A stretch of DNA of 64,000 nt from Levilactobacillus huananensis (GTDB lineage Bacteria; Bacillota; Bacilli; Lactobacillales; Lactobacillaceae), in assembly GCF_003946145.1 (NCBI RefSeq), contig NZ_RHOC01000003.1:62001-126000 (forward strand), read 5' to 3'. Under the pieces are notes generated by a model. The model had not been told where the DNA came from. It was given only the letters and a program-made list of their open reading frames with translations, and made no database searches. Shown piece by piece: positions 7,891-17,971 of the stretch (positions within the stretch are counted from its first letter, which is position 1; the number at the start of each line of letters is the position of its first letter). Position numbers and translations under genes: made by a program.

Positions 7891-8649
7891 TTGCGAATAC
7901 CACTCATTGCAGGAAACTGGAAAATGAATAAGACGGTGGCGGAGGCTCAAAGTTTCATTACTGCCATCCAAGGTAAACTACCGGCAGCCGATACTGTGGA
8001 AACGGCTATCGCTGCCCCAGCATTATTTTTACAAACCATGTTGGATGCTAATCGGGAAGATGTCCTCCGTATTGCGGCTGAAAGCTGTTATTACGAGGAT
8101 GAAGGGGCTTATACGGGCGAAACCAGTCCCAAGGCACTTCACGCGATGGGGATTCCCTATACGATCGTGGGTCATTCCGAACGACGTCGGTACTTTAACG
8201 AAACGGATGATGTGATTAATCGCAAGGTTCAGGCCGTCTTTCGCAACGGTATGACCCCGATTATCTGTTGTGATGAAACGATGGGTCGTCGTGAATCTGG
8301 TGAAAAAATTCACTGGGTCGTCAACCAAGTTTCGGCTGCGTTGAAAGGTGTCAGTGCTGAAGATGCTGCAAAGATTGTCGTCGCCTATGAACCAAGTTGG
8401 GCGATTGGCAGTGGCACCACAGCCTCATCTGATCAAGCTGAAGAAGGTTGTTATTTAATCCGGCAGACGTTAGCTGACATCTATTCAGACGATTTGGCCA
8501 ACGGCGTCCGGGTGCTCTATGGTGGGAGTGTCAAACCAGATAACATTGCTGGTTTAATGAAAAATGCGAACGTCGATGGGGTACTGGCCGGGGGTTCTAG
8601 CCTCGATGAACAGTCCTTTGTCGAATTAGCAAACTACCAAAATATGTAA
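7891..8649 (+). CDS. tpiA: Triosephosphate isomerase
   Basis: The product has 252 residues and starts at TTG 7891, with GAGAGGGTGG upstream. It interconverts dihydroxyacetone phosphate and glyceraldehyde-3-phosphate. Catalytic residues are Lys11 (GNWKMN), His95 (IVGHSERR) and Glu167 ([11 protein letters not shown]); the phosphate-binding [10 protein letters not shown] lies near 210. The length is normal. It stands between pgk and eno in the glycolytic cluster, 143 bases after pgk. Confidence 0.98.
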   Translation: MRIPLIAGNWKMNKTVAEAQSFITAIQGKLPAADTVETAIAAPALFLQTMLDANREDVLRIAAESCYYEDEGAYTGETSPKALHAMGIPYTIVGHSERRRYFNETDDVINRKVQAVFRNGMTPIICCDETMGRRESGEKIHWVVNQVSAALKGVSAEDAAKIVVAYEPSWAIGSGTTASSDQAEEGCYLIRQTLADIYSDDLANGVRVLYGGSVKPDNIAGLMKNANVDGVLAGGSSLDEQSFVELANYQNM

Positions 8650-8665
8650 ATAGGTAAAATTGTGA

Positions 8666-10077
<1,412 letters not shown>

Positions 10078-10093
10078 TTCAAATTAAGTTTTC

Positions 10094-10130
10094 AAAATCG
10101 GTTGACCTTTAGGGGTTGGCCGATTTTTTT
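10094..10130 (+). terminator. Terminator after eno
   Basis: AAAATCGG and CCGATTTT form the stem, followed by a run of T's. Confidence 0.9.
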
Positions 10131-10191
10131 GATCTCTTGTTAAATTTTTCCAATTGTTTTCCGGAGTTAACTTTAACGAAGGGGGAATTGG

Positions 10192-11241
10192 ATGATTAAT
10201 TTACGGGTACAGCTGGCTCTGGGAGTCGTGGTGATGGGGAGCCTTGTCGGTAGTGTTGTGACGGGGCATGCTGCGGATGGAGAGACAGTTACAGTGAAAG
10301 TTCGGCACATGGTTGATGCAACCGATGATGATGGTAACTTTACGGATTGGATCTATCAGCAAGAATCACAGACCGGAAAGATTGGTGAAGCGTTACATCC
10401 AAGTGCTAAGTTGTCGACGTTCATGCAGTATTCACCACGTTCTTTTGGAAAGGATTCAGAGGTCGACTGGCACTATCGTAGCAGCGTACCGGCTCATGTA
10501 TTAGTAACTTATAGTTCTGATGGACGGACAGTTGGTCAATATAAGTCGACACCTAAATTAACAAAAGGTGGTCGGGTGAAGTTGGTCGCGCCGGCCGGCT
10601 ATACATTGATGCCTGGTAAAGCAGTGTTACAGATGGCGACAAAGAAAGATGATAGGTGGATAGTTCCAGTTGTGGCAATTGGAGGTGTAGCTGGGGGCAA
10701 TGAGTCAGTCGTTGATGAGAAGCCCGAGAAGCCCGAGAAGCCCGAGAAGCCCGAGAAGCCCGAGAAGCCCGAGAAGCCCGAGAAGCCCGAGAAGCCCGAG
10801 AAGCCCGAGAAGCCCGAGAAGCCCGAGAAGCCCACGATTGAACAACCACCGGTCTTAGTACCACCAGTAAATCCAGGTTTACCACCAATGACCAATGTTC
10901 AGAAACCACAACCAATTCCTGAAGAAGTTCCAGATAAGAAACCAATACCGCCAGTTCATCCACTACCAGACTGGGCTGAATCAATCGGGCATGAGGTAGC
11001 ACCGGTTACTGCTGTGGATGCAGACCGTCCGGAAAGTGAGGAGGGAGAGTCAGACCAACCAGAAAGAACGAGTCATAAGGAACGTCAATCTAAGCCGGCT
11101 AACAGGCGCTCTCATCAGTTCCACTCAGTTAAGGAGCAACTCCCCCAAACTAGTGAGAAACGTGGTCTATGGGGCTGGTGGGGGCTTATCATGACGGCTA
11201 TTCTGGGTAGCCTGGTTGGACTTCACCGGCTTTTTCATTAA
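10192..11241 (+). CDS. LPXTG-anchored surface protein with (EKP)13 stalk
   Basis: The product has 349 residues and starts at ATG behind AAGGGGG. It has a signal peptide (1-27, ending GHA), an N-terminal domain of about 140 residues that I do not recognise (with VKVRHMVDATDDDGNFTDW), then 13 exact EKP triplets at 176-214, a Pro-rich segment, and a sorting signal LPQTS near 320 followed by a membrane helix and a short tail. Sortase would attach it to peptidoglycan. The stalk is encoded by a perfect 9-bp tandem repeat, so its length can change by slippage without breaking the frame. Ligand unknown. It has no operon partner. Confidence 0.85.
   Translation: MINLRVQLALGVVVMGSLVGSVVTGHAADGETVTVKVRHMVDATDDDGNFTDWIYQQESQTGKIGEALHPSAKLSTFMQYSPRSFGKDSEVDWHYRSSVPAHVLVTYSSDGRTVGQYKSTPKLTKGGRVKLVAPAGYTLMPGKAVLQMATKKDDRWIVPVVAIGGVAGGNESVVDEKPEKPEKPEKPEKPEKPEKPEKPEKPEKPEKPEKPEKPTIEQPPVLVPPVNPGLPPMTNVQKPQPIPEEVPDKKPIPPVHPLPDWAESIGHEVAPVTAVDADRPESEEGESDQPERTSHKERQSKPANRRSHQFHSVKEQLPQTSEKRGLWGWWGLIMTAILGSLVGLHRLFH
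10717..10833 (+). repeat. 13 perfect copies of a 9-bp tandem repeat
   Basis: The unit GAGAAGCCC repeats 13 times without a mismatch and encodes EKP in the surface-protein stalk. Confidence 0.97.
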
Positions 11242-11301
11242 ATTCTCAAAAACTGTGATAAACTAATTAGTAGACAAAAATCACAGTGGAGGGATTGGCT
11301 A

Positions 11302-12846
11302 ATGAAGCAGAAGCGACAGACACCGCATGACCTAACACGGTTGAATGCTATTTTATTTGGCGCCCTGGTGGGACTTCTTGCTGGTGCGGTAGTCAGCATT
11401 TTTCGCTTAATCATTGAACACATGTTAACTGGTGTTCAGGTAATTTATGGTTGGCTTGGCCAACATCTCCTGTGGCTCATTCCATGGGCATTATTAATGG
11501 TATCGATAGCCGTTCTTATTGGTCATTGGATCAAGACGACACCCATGATTAAGGGATCAGGGATTCCTCAAGTTGAGGGACAATTGGCCGGCGAATTAGA
11601 TTACGCCTGGTGGCCGGTCCTTTGGAAGAAGTTTGTTGGGGGAATTTTAGGGATCGGTTCAGGACTCTTCCTCGGACGTGAAGGACCTTCGATTCAGTTA
11701 GGAGGAACAGTCGCTCAAGGACTGGCAGACCGGTTGAGTTTTACTGGGACTCGGCGGCGGTTAATTATTGCCGGTGGTGCTGCCGCAGGGCTTTCTGCCG
11801 CCTTTAATGCGCCGATTGCGGCAACACTGTTCATTTTGGAAGAGGTGTACCATAATTTTTCAACACTGGTGTGGCTGACGTCACTAACCAGTGCCGTCAT
11901 GGCCAACTTTGTTTCAAACGAAGTCTTTGGTCTCACACCCGTGTTACATATTCTGTATGAACAAGCCTTACCACTGAAATACTATGGTTTGTTATTACTC
12001 TTAGGCGTACTGCTTGGCGTCTTGGGATTTGGTTACCAGTGGATTACTTTGCATGCCAGCGCGTGGTACGCCAAGCTGACCTGGTTACCGGACCACCTAA
12101 ATGGTATTATTCCCTTCTTATTGGTGATTCCTATTGGTCTTCTTTGGCCAATTACGCTAGGTGGCGGTAATCAGATGATCGTGACCTTTGCTAAGCAAAC
12201 GCCACTGATTTGGCCATTGATTGGATTCTTCGTTCTACGGTTCGTTTTTTCCATTATTAGCTATAATTCCGGGCTTCCCGGTGGGATCTTCTTACCGATT
12301 CTCACGTTGGGGGCGTTGCTCGGTGCCATTGGTGCCCAGGAATTTGTACATCTCGGCTGGTTACCACCGATGTTTGTGGCGAACTTTATTATTTACGCTA
12401 TGGCAGGTTACTTCGCTGGAATTTCCAAGGCACCCTTTACGGCGATTCTCTTAATTACCGAGATGGTGGGGACCTTGCATCACTTGATGCCATTGGCTGT
12501 GGTGGCCATTGTCGCTTACATTACGGTGGATGTCTTGGGCGGTGCTCCAATCTATGAGGCCATGCTACAGCAGCTCGTTACGCCAGCTAAACCCAACGCT
12601 GAGGGCATTACCGATCGCGTTGAATATTCGATTGGCGAGAATTCTGGCTTTGTGGATAAACAGGTCCGGGATCTCTCCTGGCCAACTGGGTCACTGTTAG
12701 TTGCCGTACGTCGTGGGGAACGGGAAGTCATTCCCCATGGAGACACGCTTTTGCGGGCAGGGGATACCCTAATTGTTTTGACCTACCATCGTAATCGGGC
12801 CTATGTCCGGCAACGATTAGGTAGATTGAATGATTTGCCCGATTGA
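11302..12846 (+). CDS. ClC-family chloride channel or H+/Cl- antiporter with TrkA-C domain
   Basis: The product has 514 residues behind GGAGG. It is a polytopic membrane protein with the three ClC selectivity motifs: GSGIP (85-89), GREGP (125-129) with the gating glutamate 127, and GGIFLP near 325. The gating glutamate argues for a voltage- or pH-gated channel or a proton-coupled exchanger. The last 70 residues resemble a regulatory TrkA-C (RCK-C) domain, with REVIPHGDTLLRAGDTLIVL. Such proteins help in acid resistance and anion balance. It is transcribed alone, between an LPXTG gene and secG. Confidence 0.93.
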   Translation: MKQKRQTPHDLTRLNAILFGALVGLLAGAVVSIFRLIIEHMLTGVQVIYGWLGQHLLWLIPWALLMVSIAVLIGHWIKTTPMIKGSGIPQVEGQLAGELDYAWWPVLWKKFVGGILGIGSGLFLGREGPSIQLGGTVAQGLADRLSFTGTRRRLIIAGGAAAGLSAAFNAPIAATLFILEEVYHNFSTLVWLTSLTSAVMANFVSNEVFGLTPVLHILYEQALPLKYYGLLLLLGVLLGVLGFGYQWITLHASAWYAKLTWLPDHLNGIIPFLLVIPIGLLWPITLGGGNQMIVTFAKQTPLIWPLIGFFVLRFVFSIISYNSGLPGGIFLPILTLGALLGAIGAQEFVHLGWLPPMFVANFIIYAMAGYFAGISKAPFTAILLITEMVGTLHHLMPLAVVAIVAYITVDVLGGAPIYEAMLQQLVTPAKPNAEGITDRVEYSIGENSGFVDKQVRDLSWPTGSLLVAVRRGEREVIPHGDTLLRAGDTLIVLTYHRNRAYVRQRLGRLNDLPD

Positions 12847-12950
12847 TCGTGAGATTAGGCCGGAGACTGGTAAAAACCCGGCGACTATGATAAATTAGAC
12901 AGAGTATAGTTAGACCTATTAGACCTATTCGATAGGTAGGAGGCAAATTT

Positions 12951-13187
12951 GTGTATAATTTTTTAATGACCTGTATCTTAATTGTCAGTGTGTTGATCAT
13001 CATCGCTGTTATGATGCAACCCGCTAAGACCAATGATGCGTTATCCGCATTATCTGGTGGTGCCGATGATTTATTTGCCAAGCAAAAGCCCCGTGGTTTT
13101 GAAGCATTTATGCAAAAAGTAACGGTAATTTTGGGAGCCATCTTCTTCGGATTGGCATTGGCTTTAGTATATCTATCTTCACACTAG
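12951..13187 (+). CDS. secG: Preprotein translocase subunit SecG
   Basis: The product has 78 residues, with a GTG start and TAGGAGG upstream. Two membrane helices (about 3-22 and 55-75) flank a short cytoplasmic loop rich in small residues (ALSALSGGADDLFAKQKPRG), the classic SecG layout. It assists SecYE-dependent export. It heads the common lactobacillar series secG-esterase-rnr-smpB but ends in its own terminator. The region just upstream holds a tandem repeat of TTAGACCTA (about 12909-12930). Confidence 0.95.
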   Translation: MYNFLMTCILIVSVLIIIAVMMQPAKTNDALSALSGGADDLFAKQKPRGFEAFMQKVTVILGAIFFGLALALVYLSSH

Positions 13188-13195
13188 AAGAGATT

Positions 13196-13230
13196 AAGCC
13201 TCCTGTTTGTTCGTTACAGGGGGCTTTTTT
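13196..13230 (+). terminator. Terminator after secG
   Basis: AAGCCTCCTGT pairs with ACAGGGGGCTT, followed by T's. Confidence 0.85.
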
Positions 13231-13268
13231 ACAGACTATCTCAACATCGTGGAAAGTGGTGGTTTGAC

Positions 13269-14012
13269 ATGATTCGAAAACCAGTCCCACTCTTCTTTGA
13301 AGGGGGACCACAAGCAGTGATTCTGCTCCACGCCTATTCGGGTAGTTCTAACGATATGCGCCTATTGGCGCGTTATCTTCAAGGCCAGAACTACACGGTT
13401 CTGGCACCGATCTTTACCGGTCATGCGACGGGGGATCCCGCAGATATCTTACGCGAGGGCTCCCCACAACGATGGTGGCAAGATACACAGGACGCGATCG
13501 CCTTTTTGCGACAGCGAGGTTATCAGCGTATCGCGATCTTTGGGTTATCGCTTGGCGGATTGTTTGCGACTCGAGCTTTACGTGAGGACCCCACATTGGT
13601 GGGGGGCGGGACGTTTGCTTCTCCAGTGATCTTTCGGGGAACGACTCACGTACCGGCCGCATTTGTTCGAATGGCACAGACAGTCTATCGGCGAGAGAAC
13701 CTCACTGATGAGGAGCTCAAGGCCAAGATGGCTTGGATTCAAGATCATCTTCCGGCACAACTCATGGCAATCCAAGCGTTTGCAGATACGACCGCAACGC
13801 ATTTAAACCGGATTAAGCAGCCCATCTTCATCGCCCAAGGAACGGCTGATGAGATGATTGACCCTCGATCGGGCCAATGGTTGGCGGCAGCTTTTCCGGC
13901 CACTCAGATTGATTTTCACGAATATGTGGGTGCGAGTCACGTGCTAACCGTGAATAGCGCACACCATGCTTTGGAAACAGACTTACAGACTTTTTTACAC
14001 ACAATCTTTTAA
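13269..14012 (+). CDS. est: Carboxylesterase (alpha/beta hydrolase, Est30-like)
   Basis: The product has 247 residues. The oxyanion-hole start VILLHAYSGSSNDMR, the nucleophile elbow GLSLGG (Ser near 96), the acid GTADEMIDP near 195 and the catalytic His in GASHVLTV near 225 fit a small cytoplasmic carboxylesterase of the Est30 type. Such enzymes hydrolyse short-chain esters; the natural substrate is unknown. The gene lies between secG and rnr, as in Bacillus and many lactobacilli, 18 bases before rnr, and is probably co-transcribed with rnr and smpB. Confidence 0.93.
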   Translation: MIRKPVPLFFEGGPQAVILLHAYSGSSNDMRLLARYLQGQNYTVLAPIFTGHATGDPADILREGSPQRWWQDTQDAIAFLRQRGYQRIAIFGLSLGGLFATRALREDPTLVGGGTFASPVIFRGTTHVPAAFVRMAQTVYRRENLTDEELKAKMAWIQDHLPAQLMAIQAFADTTATHLNRIKQPIFIAQGTADEMIDPRSGQWLAAAFPATQIDFHEYVGASHVLTVNSAHHALETDLQTFLHTIF

Positions 14013-14030
14013 AATAACGAGGAATCGATA

Positions 14031-16427
14031 GTGCAAGATAATTTAAAGAATGATTTAACCGCGTTCTTCCGGGCACACTCGGACGAGAACTACACAGTAG
14101 AAGATATTTCTGACGCACTCCATTACCATGGATCGGCGGCTTTTAAGCTGATCGTACAGGAGCTGGCACAGTTAGAACGAGACGGCTTGGTTCAGGTTAC
14201 TGAACACGGCCATTTTCAACTTGATCCAAGCCAACGGACGTTGACTGGAATTTTCCATGGGAACGACAAGGGATTTGGTTTCGTCGCTTATGACGAGGAC
14301 AAGATTGAACCAGATGCCTACATCGCGCCTAACAATACGTTACGCGCTTTAAACGGTGATACCGTCAAGATTGAAATCGTTCGTGCTGGTGACCCTCGTA
14401 CGGGCAAAGGTCCCGAAGGTAAGGTTACAGAAATCGTGGAACACCACTACGAACAAGTCGTGGGTGAGTTCATGCAGACCGATGACGATGCTGGCTATTT
14501 GGGCCAAGTGCGTCTAACCGACAAGAAGATCATGAAGTACAAGTTCTACGTGACTAACGTGGGCTTGAACCCCACACCAGGCGAAGTGGTTACCGCTGAA
14601 ATTACGGAATTTCCGAATGAAGCGCACCCAGATGCCATGGTTGGGATTGCTAAGCAAGTGATCGGGAGTGTTGACGATCCTGGGATTGATATCCTACAGA
14701 TTGTCTACCAACACAACATTCCATCAGAATTCCCAGAAGAGGTTATGCAGGCCGCCGATGAGATTCCGGACCACGTCTTACCCGAAGAATTAAAGGGCCG
14801 TGAAGACGTCACTAAGCAAAATCTAGTGACGATCGATGGGGAATCCTCTAAAGACTTGGATGACGCTGTGACGGTGTGGAAGTTACCCAATGGAAACTAC
14901 CATTTGGGAGTCCACATTGCCGACGTTTCCCATTATGTTCAGGAAGATTCGATCATTGACAAGGAAGCCTACAAGCGTGGCACCAGTGTCTACTTGACCG
15001 ATCGAGTTATTCCAATGTTGCCACGGCGCTTGTCCAACGGGATCTGTTCTCTTAACGAGGGCGAATTGCGGCTGTGCATGAGCTGTGACATGGAAATTGA
15101 CCAAGAAGGTCATGTGGTTAAGCACCGGATTCACCCGTCATTCATGCGTTCTAAGGCACGGATGACGTATACGGCTGTTAACCAGATCTTGGAAGCTCAC
15201 GATCCCGTTACCATGAAGCGTTACGATGAACTTGTGCCAATGTTTGAAGACATGGGTGAACTTCATCGTATCTTGGTTAAGCAACGGAAGCGTCGCGGAG
15301 CCATTGATTTTGATGACCGCGAAGCAGAAATCATCGTGGATGATCAGGGGCACGCCATTGACGTGAAGTTACGGACACGGGGGATGGCTGAACGGATGAT
15401 TGAATCCTTCATGCTAGCTGCTAATGAAACGGTTGCGGAACATTACTATCGTGCTAAGGCACCCTTCCTATATCGGGTTCACGAAACGCCAGATGGCGAT
15501 CGTGTCAAAAGTTTCTTCGAATTCTTAACGGCCTTTGGAATTAACGTTAAGGGTGATCCTAACCACTTGCGTCCTAAGATGTTGCAAGGTGTCTTAAAGC
15601 AAGTTGCCGGACAACCTGAAGAAACCATGGTTTCTGTGATGATGTTACGTAGCTTGAAACAAGCCCGGTATGCTGATCAGTCATTGGGTCACTTTGGTTT
15701 GGGTGCGGAGTTCTACACCCACTTCACGTCTCCAATTCGTCGGTACCCAGATACCATGGTTCACCGGATGATTCATTATTACGAAGACCATGGGATTAAT
15801 GATGCCAGCAAAGAAAAATTTGCACCAATTTTGGAAGAAATTGGGGTTCACACTTCTGAAGCCGAACGTCGGGCAATTGATGCCGAACGTGACACTAACG
15901 ACATGAAGATGGCTGAATACATGGCCGATCATGTTGGAGAAGAGTTCGACGCCGTTGTGGCTTCAGTCTTGAAGTTTGGGATGTTTGTTGAGTTACCAAA
16001 CACCATCGAAGGGCTGATTCACATCAGTCGAATGAAGGATGACTATTATGAATACGTCGAAAAGTACATGGCCTTAGTCGGCCGGAACACGCGGCGGACA
16101 TACCGAATCGGCCAAGAGATTCGCGTTAAGTTAATCCATGTCGACAAAGAACAAAGTGAAATTGATTTTGAATTACTCAATCCGGAAGCTGCACCGGTCA
16201 GTGATCTGTTACCACACCGTGAACACCGTTCACGTGGTGGCAACTACCATGGCCGTTCCAACAACCGTGGGGGTAATAACCACAGTAATAACCAAAACGG
16301 CGGTAACCGCAATGGTAACCACCGGAATGGGAATCAACGATCAACTAATCAGCGAGGCAACAACGGAAGCCACCGCCAAAGCAACGGTGGCCAACACCGC
16401 AACAACTCGCAAGGTGGTCGGCACTAA
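14031..16427 (+). CDS. rnr: Ribonuclease R
   Basis: The product has 798 residues and starts at GTG 14031. In order: an N-terminal winged-helix region, cold-shock domains (from about 75, with GIFHGNDKGFGFVAYDED), the RNB catalytic domain with the metal-binding TIDGESSKDLDDAV near 270, and an S1 domain (about 636-720). It is a processive 3'-5' exoribonuclease that degrades structured RNA and works with tmRNA/SmpB, whose gene follows 15 bases later. After the S1 domain comes an unusual tail of about 70 residues, very rich in Asn, Gly, Arg and His and of low complexity. Confidence 0.97.
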   Translation: MQDNLKNDLTAFFRAHSDENYTVEDISDALHYHGSAAFKLIVQELAQLERDGLVQVTEHGHFQLDPSQRTLTGIFHGNDKGFGFVAYDEDKIEPDAYIAPNNTLRALNGDTVKIEIVRAGDPRTGKGPEGKVTEIVEHHYEQVVGEFMQTDDDAGYLGQVRLTDKKIMKYKFYVTNVGLNPTPGEVVTAEITEFPNEAHPDAMVGIAKQVIGSVDDPGIDILQIVYQHNIPSEFPEEVMQAADEIPDHVLPEELKGREDVTKQNLVTIDGESSKDLDDAVTVWKLPNGNYHLGVHIADVSHYVQEDSIIDKEAYKRGTSVYLTDRVIPMLPRRLSNGICSLNEGELRLCMSCDMEIDQEGHVVKHRIHPSFMRSKARMTYTAVNQILEAHDPVTMKRYDELVPMFEDMGELHRILVKQRKRRGAIDFDDREAEIIVDDQGHAIDVKLRTRGMAERMIESFMLAANETVAEHYYRAKAPFLYRVHETPDGDRVKSFFEFLTAFGINVKGDPNHLRPKMLQGVLKQVAGQPEETMVSVMMLRSLKQARYADQSLGHFGLGAEFYTHFTSPIRRYPDTMVHRMIHYYEDHGINDASKEKFAPILEEIGVHTSEAERRAIDAERDTNDMKMAEYMADHVGEEFDAVVASVLKFGMFVELPNTIEGLIHISRMKDDYYEYVEKYMALVGRNTRRTYRIGQEIRVKLIHVDKEQSEIDFELLNPEAAPVSDLLPHREHRSRGGNYHGRSNNRGGNNHSNNQNGGNRNGNHRNGNQRSTNQRGNNGSHRQSNGGQHRNNSQGGRH

Positions 16428-16442
16428 ACGAGGTGACAAGAC

Positions 16443-16916
16443 TTGGCTAAAACAAAATCCAAGAAAACACCAGATAATCTTTTGGCGCAAAATCGTAAAG
16501 CCCGGCATGACTATCGCGTCACGGAAACGGTGGAGGCTGGCCTGGTTTTAACTGGGACCGAAATCAAATCGGTACGTGAGCGACGGATTAATTTGCAAGA
16601 TGGATTCGCCCAGATTCGAAATGGGGAAGCTTGGTTAATGAACATTCACATTAGTGAATACGTTCAGGGTAACCGGTTCAACCATGATCCGCTGCGTAAC
16701 CGGAAGTTGCTTCTGCATAAGAAACAGATTCATCGGTTGGGATTAGCCACGCAGAACAAAGGGGTCACGTTGATCCCGTTGAAGGTGTATCTCAAGCATG
16801 GATTTGCGAAGGTTCTCCTCGGTGTTGCCGAAGGAAAACGGGAATTTGACAAGCGTGAGACCATCAAGCGACGGGAACAAGACCGCCAGATTGCACGGGT
16901 GATGAAACGCTATTAG
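16443..16916 (+). CDS. smpB: SsrA-binding protein SmpB
   Basis: The product has 157 residues with a TTG start behind ACGAGGTGA. Family motifs include [20 protein letters not shown] and [18 protein letters not shown], and the basic tail [20 protein letters not shown] that mimics the anticodon side in the decoding centre. SmpB brings tmRNA to stalled ribosomes; the tmRNA gene is in this window at 60013-60380. Together with rnr upstream it forms a ribosome-rescue and decay unit. A perfect terminator follows. Confidence 0.97.
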   Translation: MAKTKSKKTPDNLLAQNRKARHDYRVTETVEAGLVLTGTEIKSVRERRINLQDGFAQIRNGEAWLMNIHISEYVQGNRFNHDPLRNRKLLLHKKQIHRLGLATQNKGVTLIPLKVYLKHGFAKVLLGVAEGKREFDKRETIKRREQDRQIARVMKRY

Positions 16917-16924
16917 ACAAGAGG

Positions 16925-16956
16925 CGTGTTCGATCGACTGATCGAACACGTTTTTT
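16925..16956 (+). terminator. Terminator after smpB
   Basis: The perfect 11-bp stem CGTGTTCGATC/GATCGAACACG with loop GACT is followed by six T's. Confidence 0.95.
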
Positions 16957-16969
16957 GATCGTTTTTGAG

Positions 16970-16998
16970 TTGCAAACTGCTAGTAGATTCGGTACACT
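16970..16998 (+). promoter_or_regulatory. Promoter of the FusB-like gene
   Basis: -35 TTGCAA and -10 TACACT are separated by 17 bp. This gives a leader of about 145 nt before the main start codon. Confidence 0.75.
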
Positions 16999-17045
16999 AG
17001 TAAACAATTCAGCTAAAAAAACTGAATGCAAGGAGATGATCGACG

Positions 17046-17087
17046 ATGATGGCATCGTTATTTGTACGGAAGAGTGCTGGCTGTTAG
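17046..17087 (+). CDS. Leader peptide of the FusB-like gene (13 residues)
   Basis: ATG behind AAGGAGATG encodes MMASLFVRKSAGC and a TAG stop, in the leader upstream of the EF-G-binding protein. Immediately downstream lies a set of overlapping inverted repeats that reaches the ribosome site of the main gene. A short translated leader followed by alternative hairpins is the mark of translational attenuation. Translation and function are inferred. Confidence 0.6.
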   Translation: MMASLFVRKSAGC

Positions 17088-17088
17088 C

Positions 17089-17140
17089 GACACTTTTCTG
17101 TATCACCTTTCAGAGAAGTGTCTGGTTTAAATCTGAAAGG
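17089..17140 (+). promoter_or_regulatory. Two mutually exclusive hairpins; putative translational attenuator
   Basis: Hairpin A pairs GACACTTTTCTG (17089-17100) with CAGAGAAGTGTC (17111-17122). Hairpin B pairs CCTTTCAGA (17106-17114) with TCTGAAAGG (17132-17140) perfectly over 9 bp and buries the GAAAGGA ribosome site of the gene at 17151. A and B share 17111-17114, so only one can form. Ribosome position on the leader peptide would decide between them. Confidence 0.65.
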
Positions 17141-17150
17141 AACTTTATTC

Positions 17151-17795
17151 ATGGAAACAAAAATAACTGCATACAACTATAGTGATATCACCCAGAAGGT
17201 CAACACGCTCGTCAGTACCTATCTCTCAGTCAATGATAGCCACATGCGGCGAGTCATTCGAGACAGTACGATTGCCGAGATTCAGGCCATTTTGCCAGCC
17301 GACAATCCGATTACAGAGATGTTCGTAGAACGACTGAAGCCGGATCGACTGACACGAAAGGCTGCGGCGGCGTTGTTGCCAACCTTAGAACCATTGGTTG
17401 AACCTTTCCCAGACCTGACACCGAAGCAATTGAGTAAGTTGTTCCGTAAGGTTAAGAAGCTGAAACAGCCTGAATGGGCGTCTGTTAACCGACATCAGCT
17501 CACGTATCTGGGCTGGAATGATGGGGGAAACCAGAAAAAGTATCTGGTGGCTCCCTATCAAGACAAGCTGATCGGTATTCAGGGTGATATGGGACCCAAG
17601 ACCGTTAAGAATTTATGTGCTATTTGCCATACGATCGGGAATGTCTCGCTCTTTGTCTCCACGACGAAGTCCGGGTTGGAAACCTATACGCGTAACGGTA
17701 ATTATATCTGCCGAGATAGTGATCAGTGTAATCGACAATTGACTGATCCACAGGCCTTAGCAGCGTTCATCGAAACCGTTCGTTCAAAACGGTAA
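17151..17795 (+). CDS. FusB/FusC-family EF-G-binding protein
   Basis: The product has 214 residues from ATG 17151, nine bases after GAAAGGA. The N-terminal half is helical (1-110). The C-terminal half carries a four-cysteine zinc site: Cys156-x2-Cys159 and Cys187-x5-Cys193, as in staphylococcal FusB and FusC, which bind EF-G and free it from fusidic-acid-stalled ribosomes. Chromosomal homologues are common in lactobacilli, where a role in EF-G turnover rather than acquired resistance is likely. It has its own promoter, a leader peptide and hairpins that can hide its ribosome site, so expression probably responds to ribosome stalling. A terminator follows. Confidence 0.88.
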   Translation: METKITAYNYSDITQKVNTLVSTYLSVNDSHMRRVIRDSTIAEIQAILPADNPITEMFVERLKPDRLTRKAAAALLPTLEPLVEPFPDLTPKQLSKLFRKVKKLKQPEWASVNRHQLTYLGWNDGGNQKKYLVAPYQDKLIGIQGDMGPKTVKNLCAICHTIGNVSLFVSTTKSGLETYTRNGNYICRDSDQCNRQLTDPQALAAFIETVRSKR

Positions 17796-17812
17796 AACTA
17801 AATAAACGTAAA

Positions 17813-17853
17813 TAAAAAAGCTATTTCTCGGTCTTTGAGAAACAGCTTTTTTT
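17813..17853 (+). terminator. Terminator after the FusB-like gene
   Basis: AAAAAAGCTATTTCTC pairs with GAGAAACAGCTTTTTT around a short loop, followed by T's. Confidence 0.9.
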
Positions 17854-17971
17854 GTTCTGTCGAATTTGTCGAAATTATGAGTTGAAATTGATGAATACTA
17901 TTCGAAAATGAAATTTTAAATTTATATTCCAGGGAGGCCTGATACATCGAAGCGAAAGGCAACGTGACTTT

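Noticed and set aside
10717-10833. CRISPR array
   Set aside because: The repeats are contiguous 9-bp units without spacers and are coding.
10553-11002. Minus-strand frame with many SRA repeats
   Set aside because: It is the antisense reading of the 9-bp repeat in the LPXTG gene; no ribosome site or promoter.
16955-17182. 75-codon frame spanning the FusB-like leader
   Set aside because: It has no ribosome site and starts before the promoter's likely start point; the 13-codon leader frame fits better.
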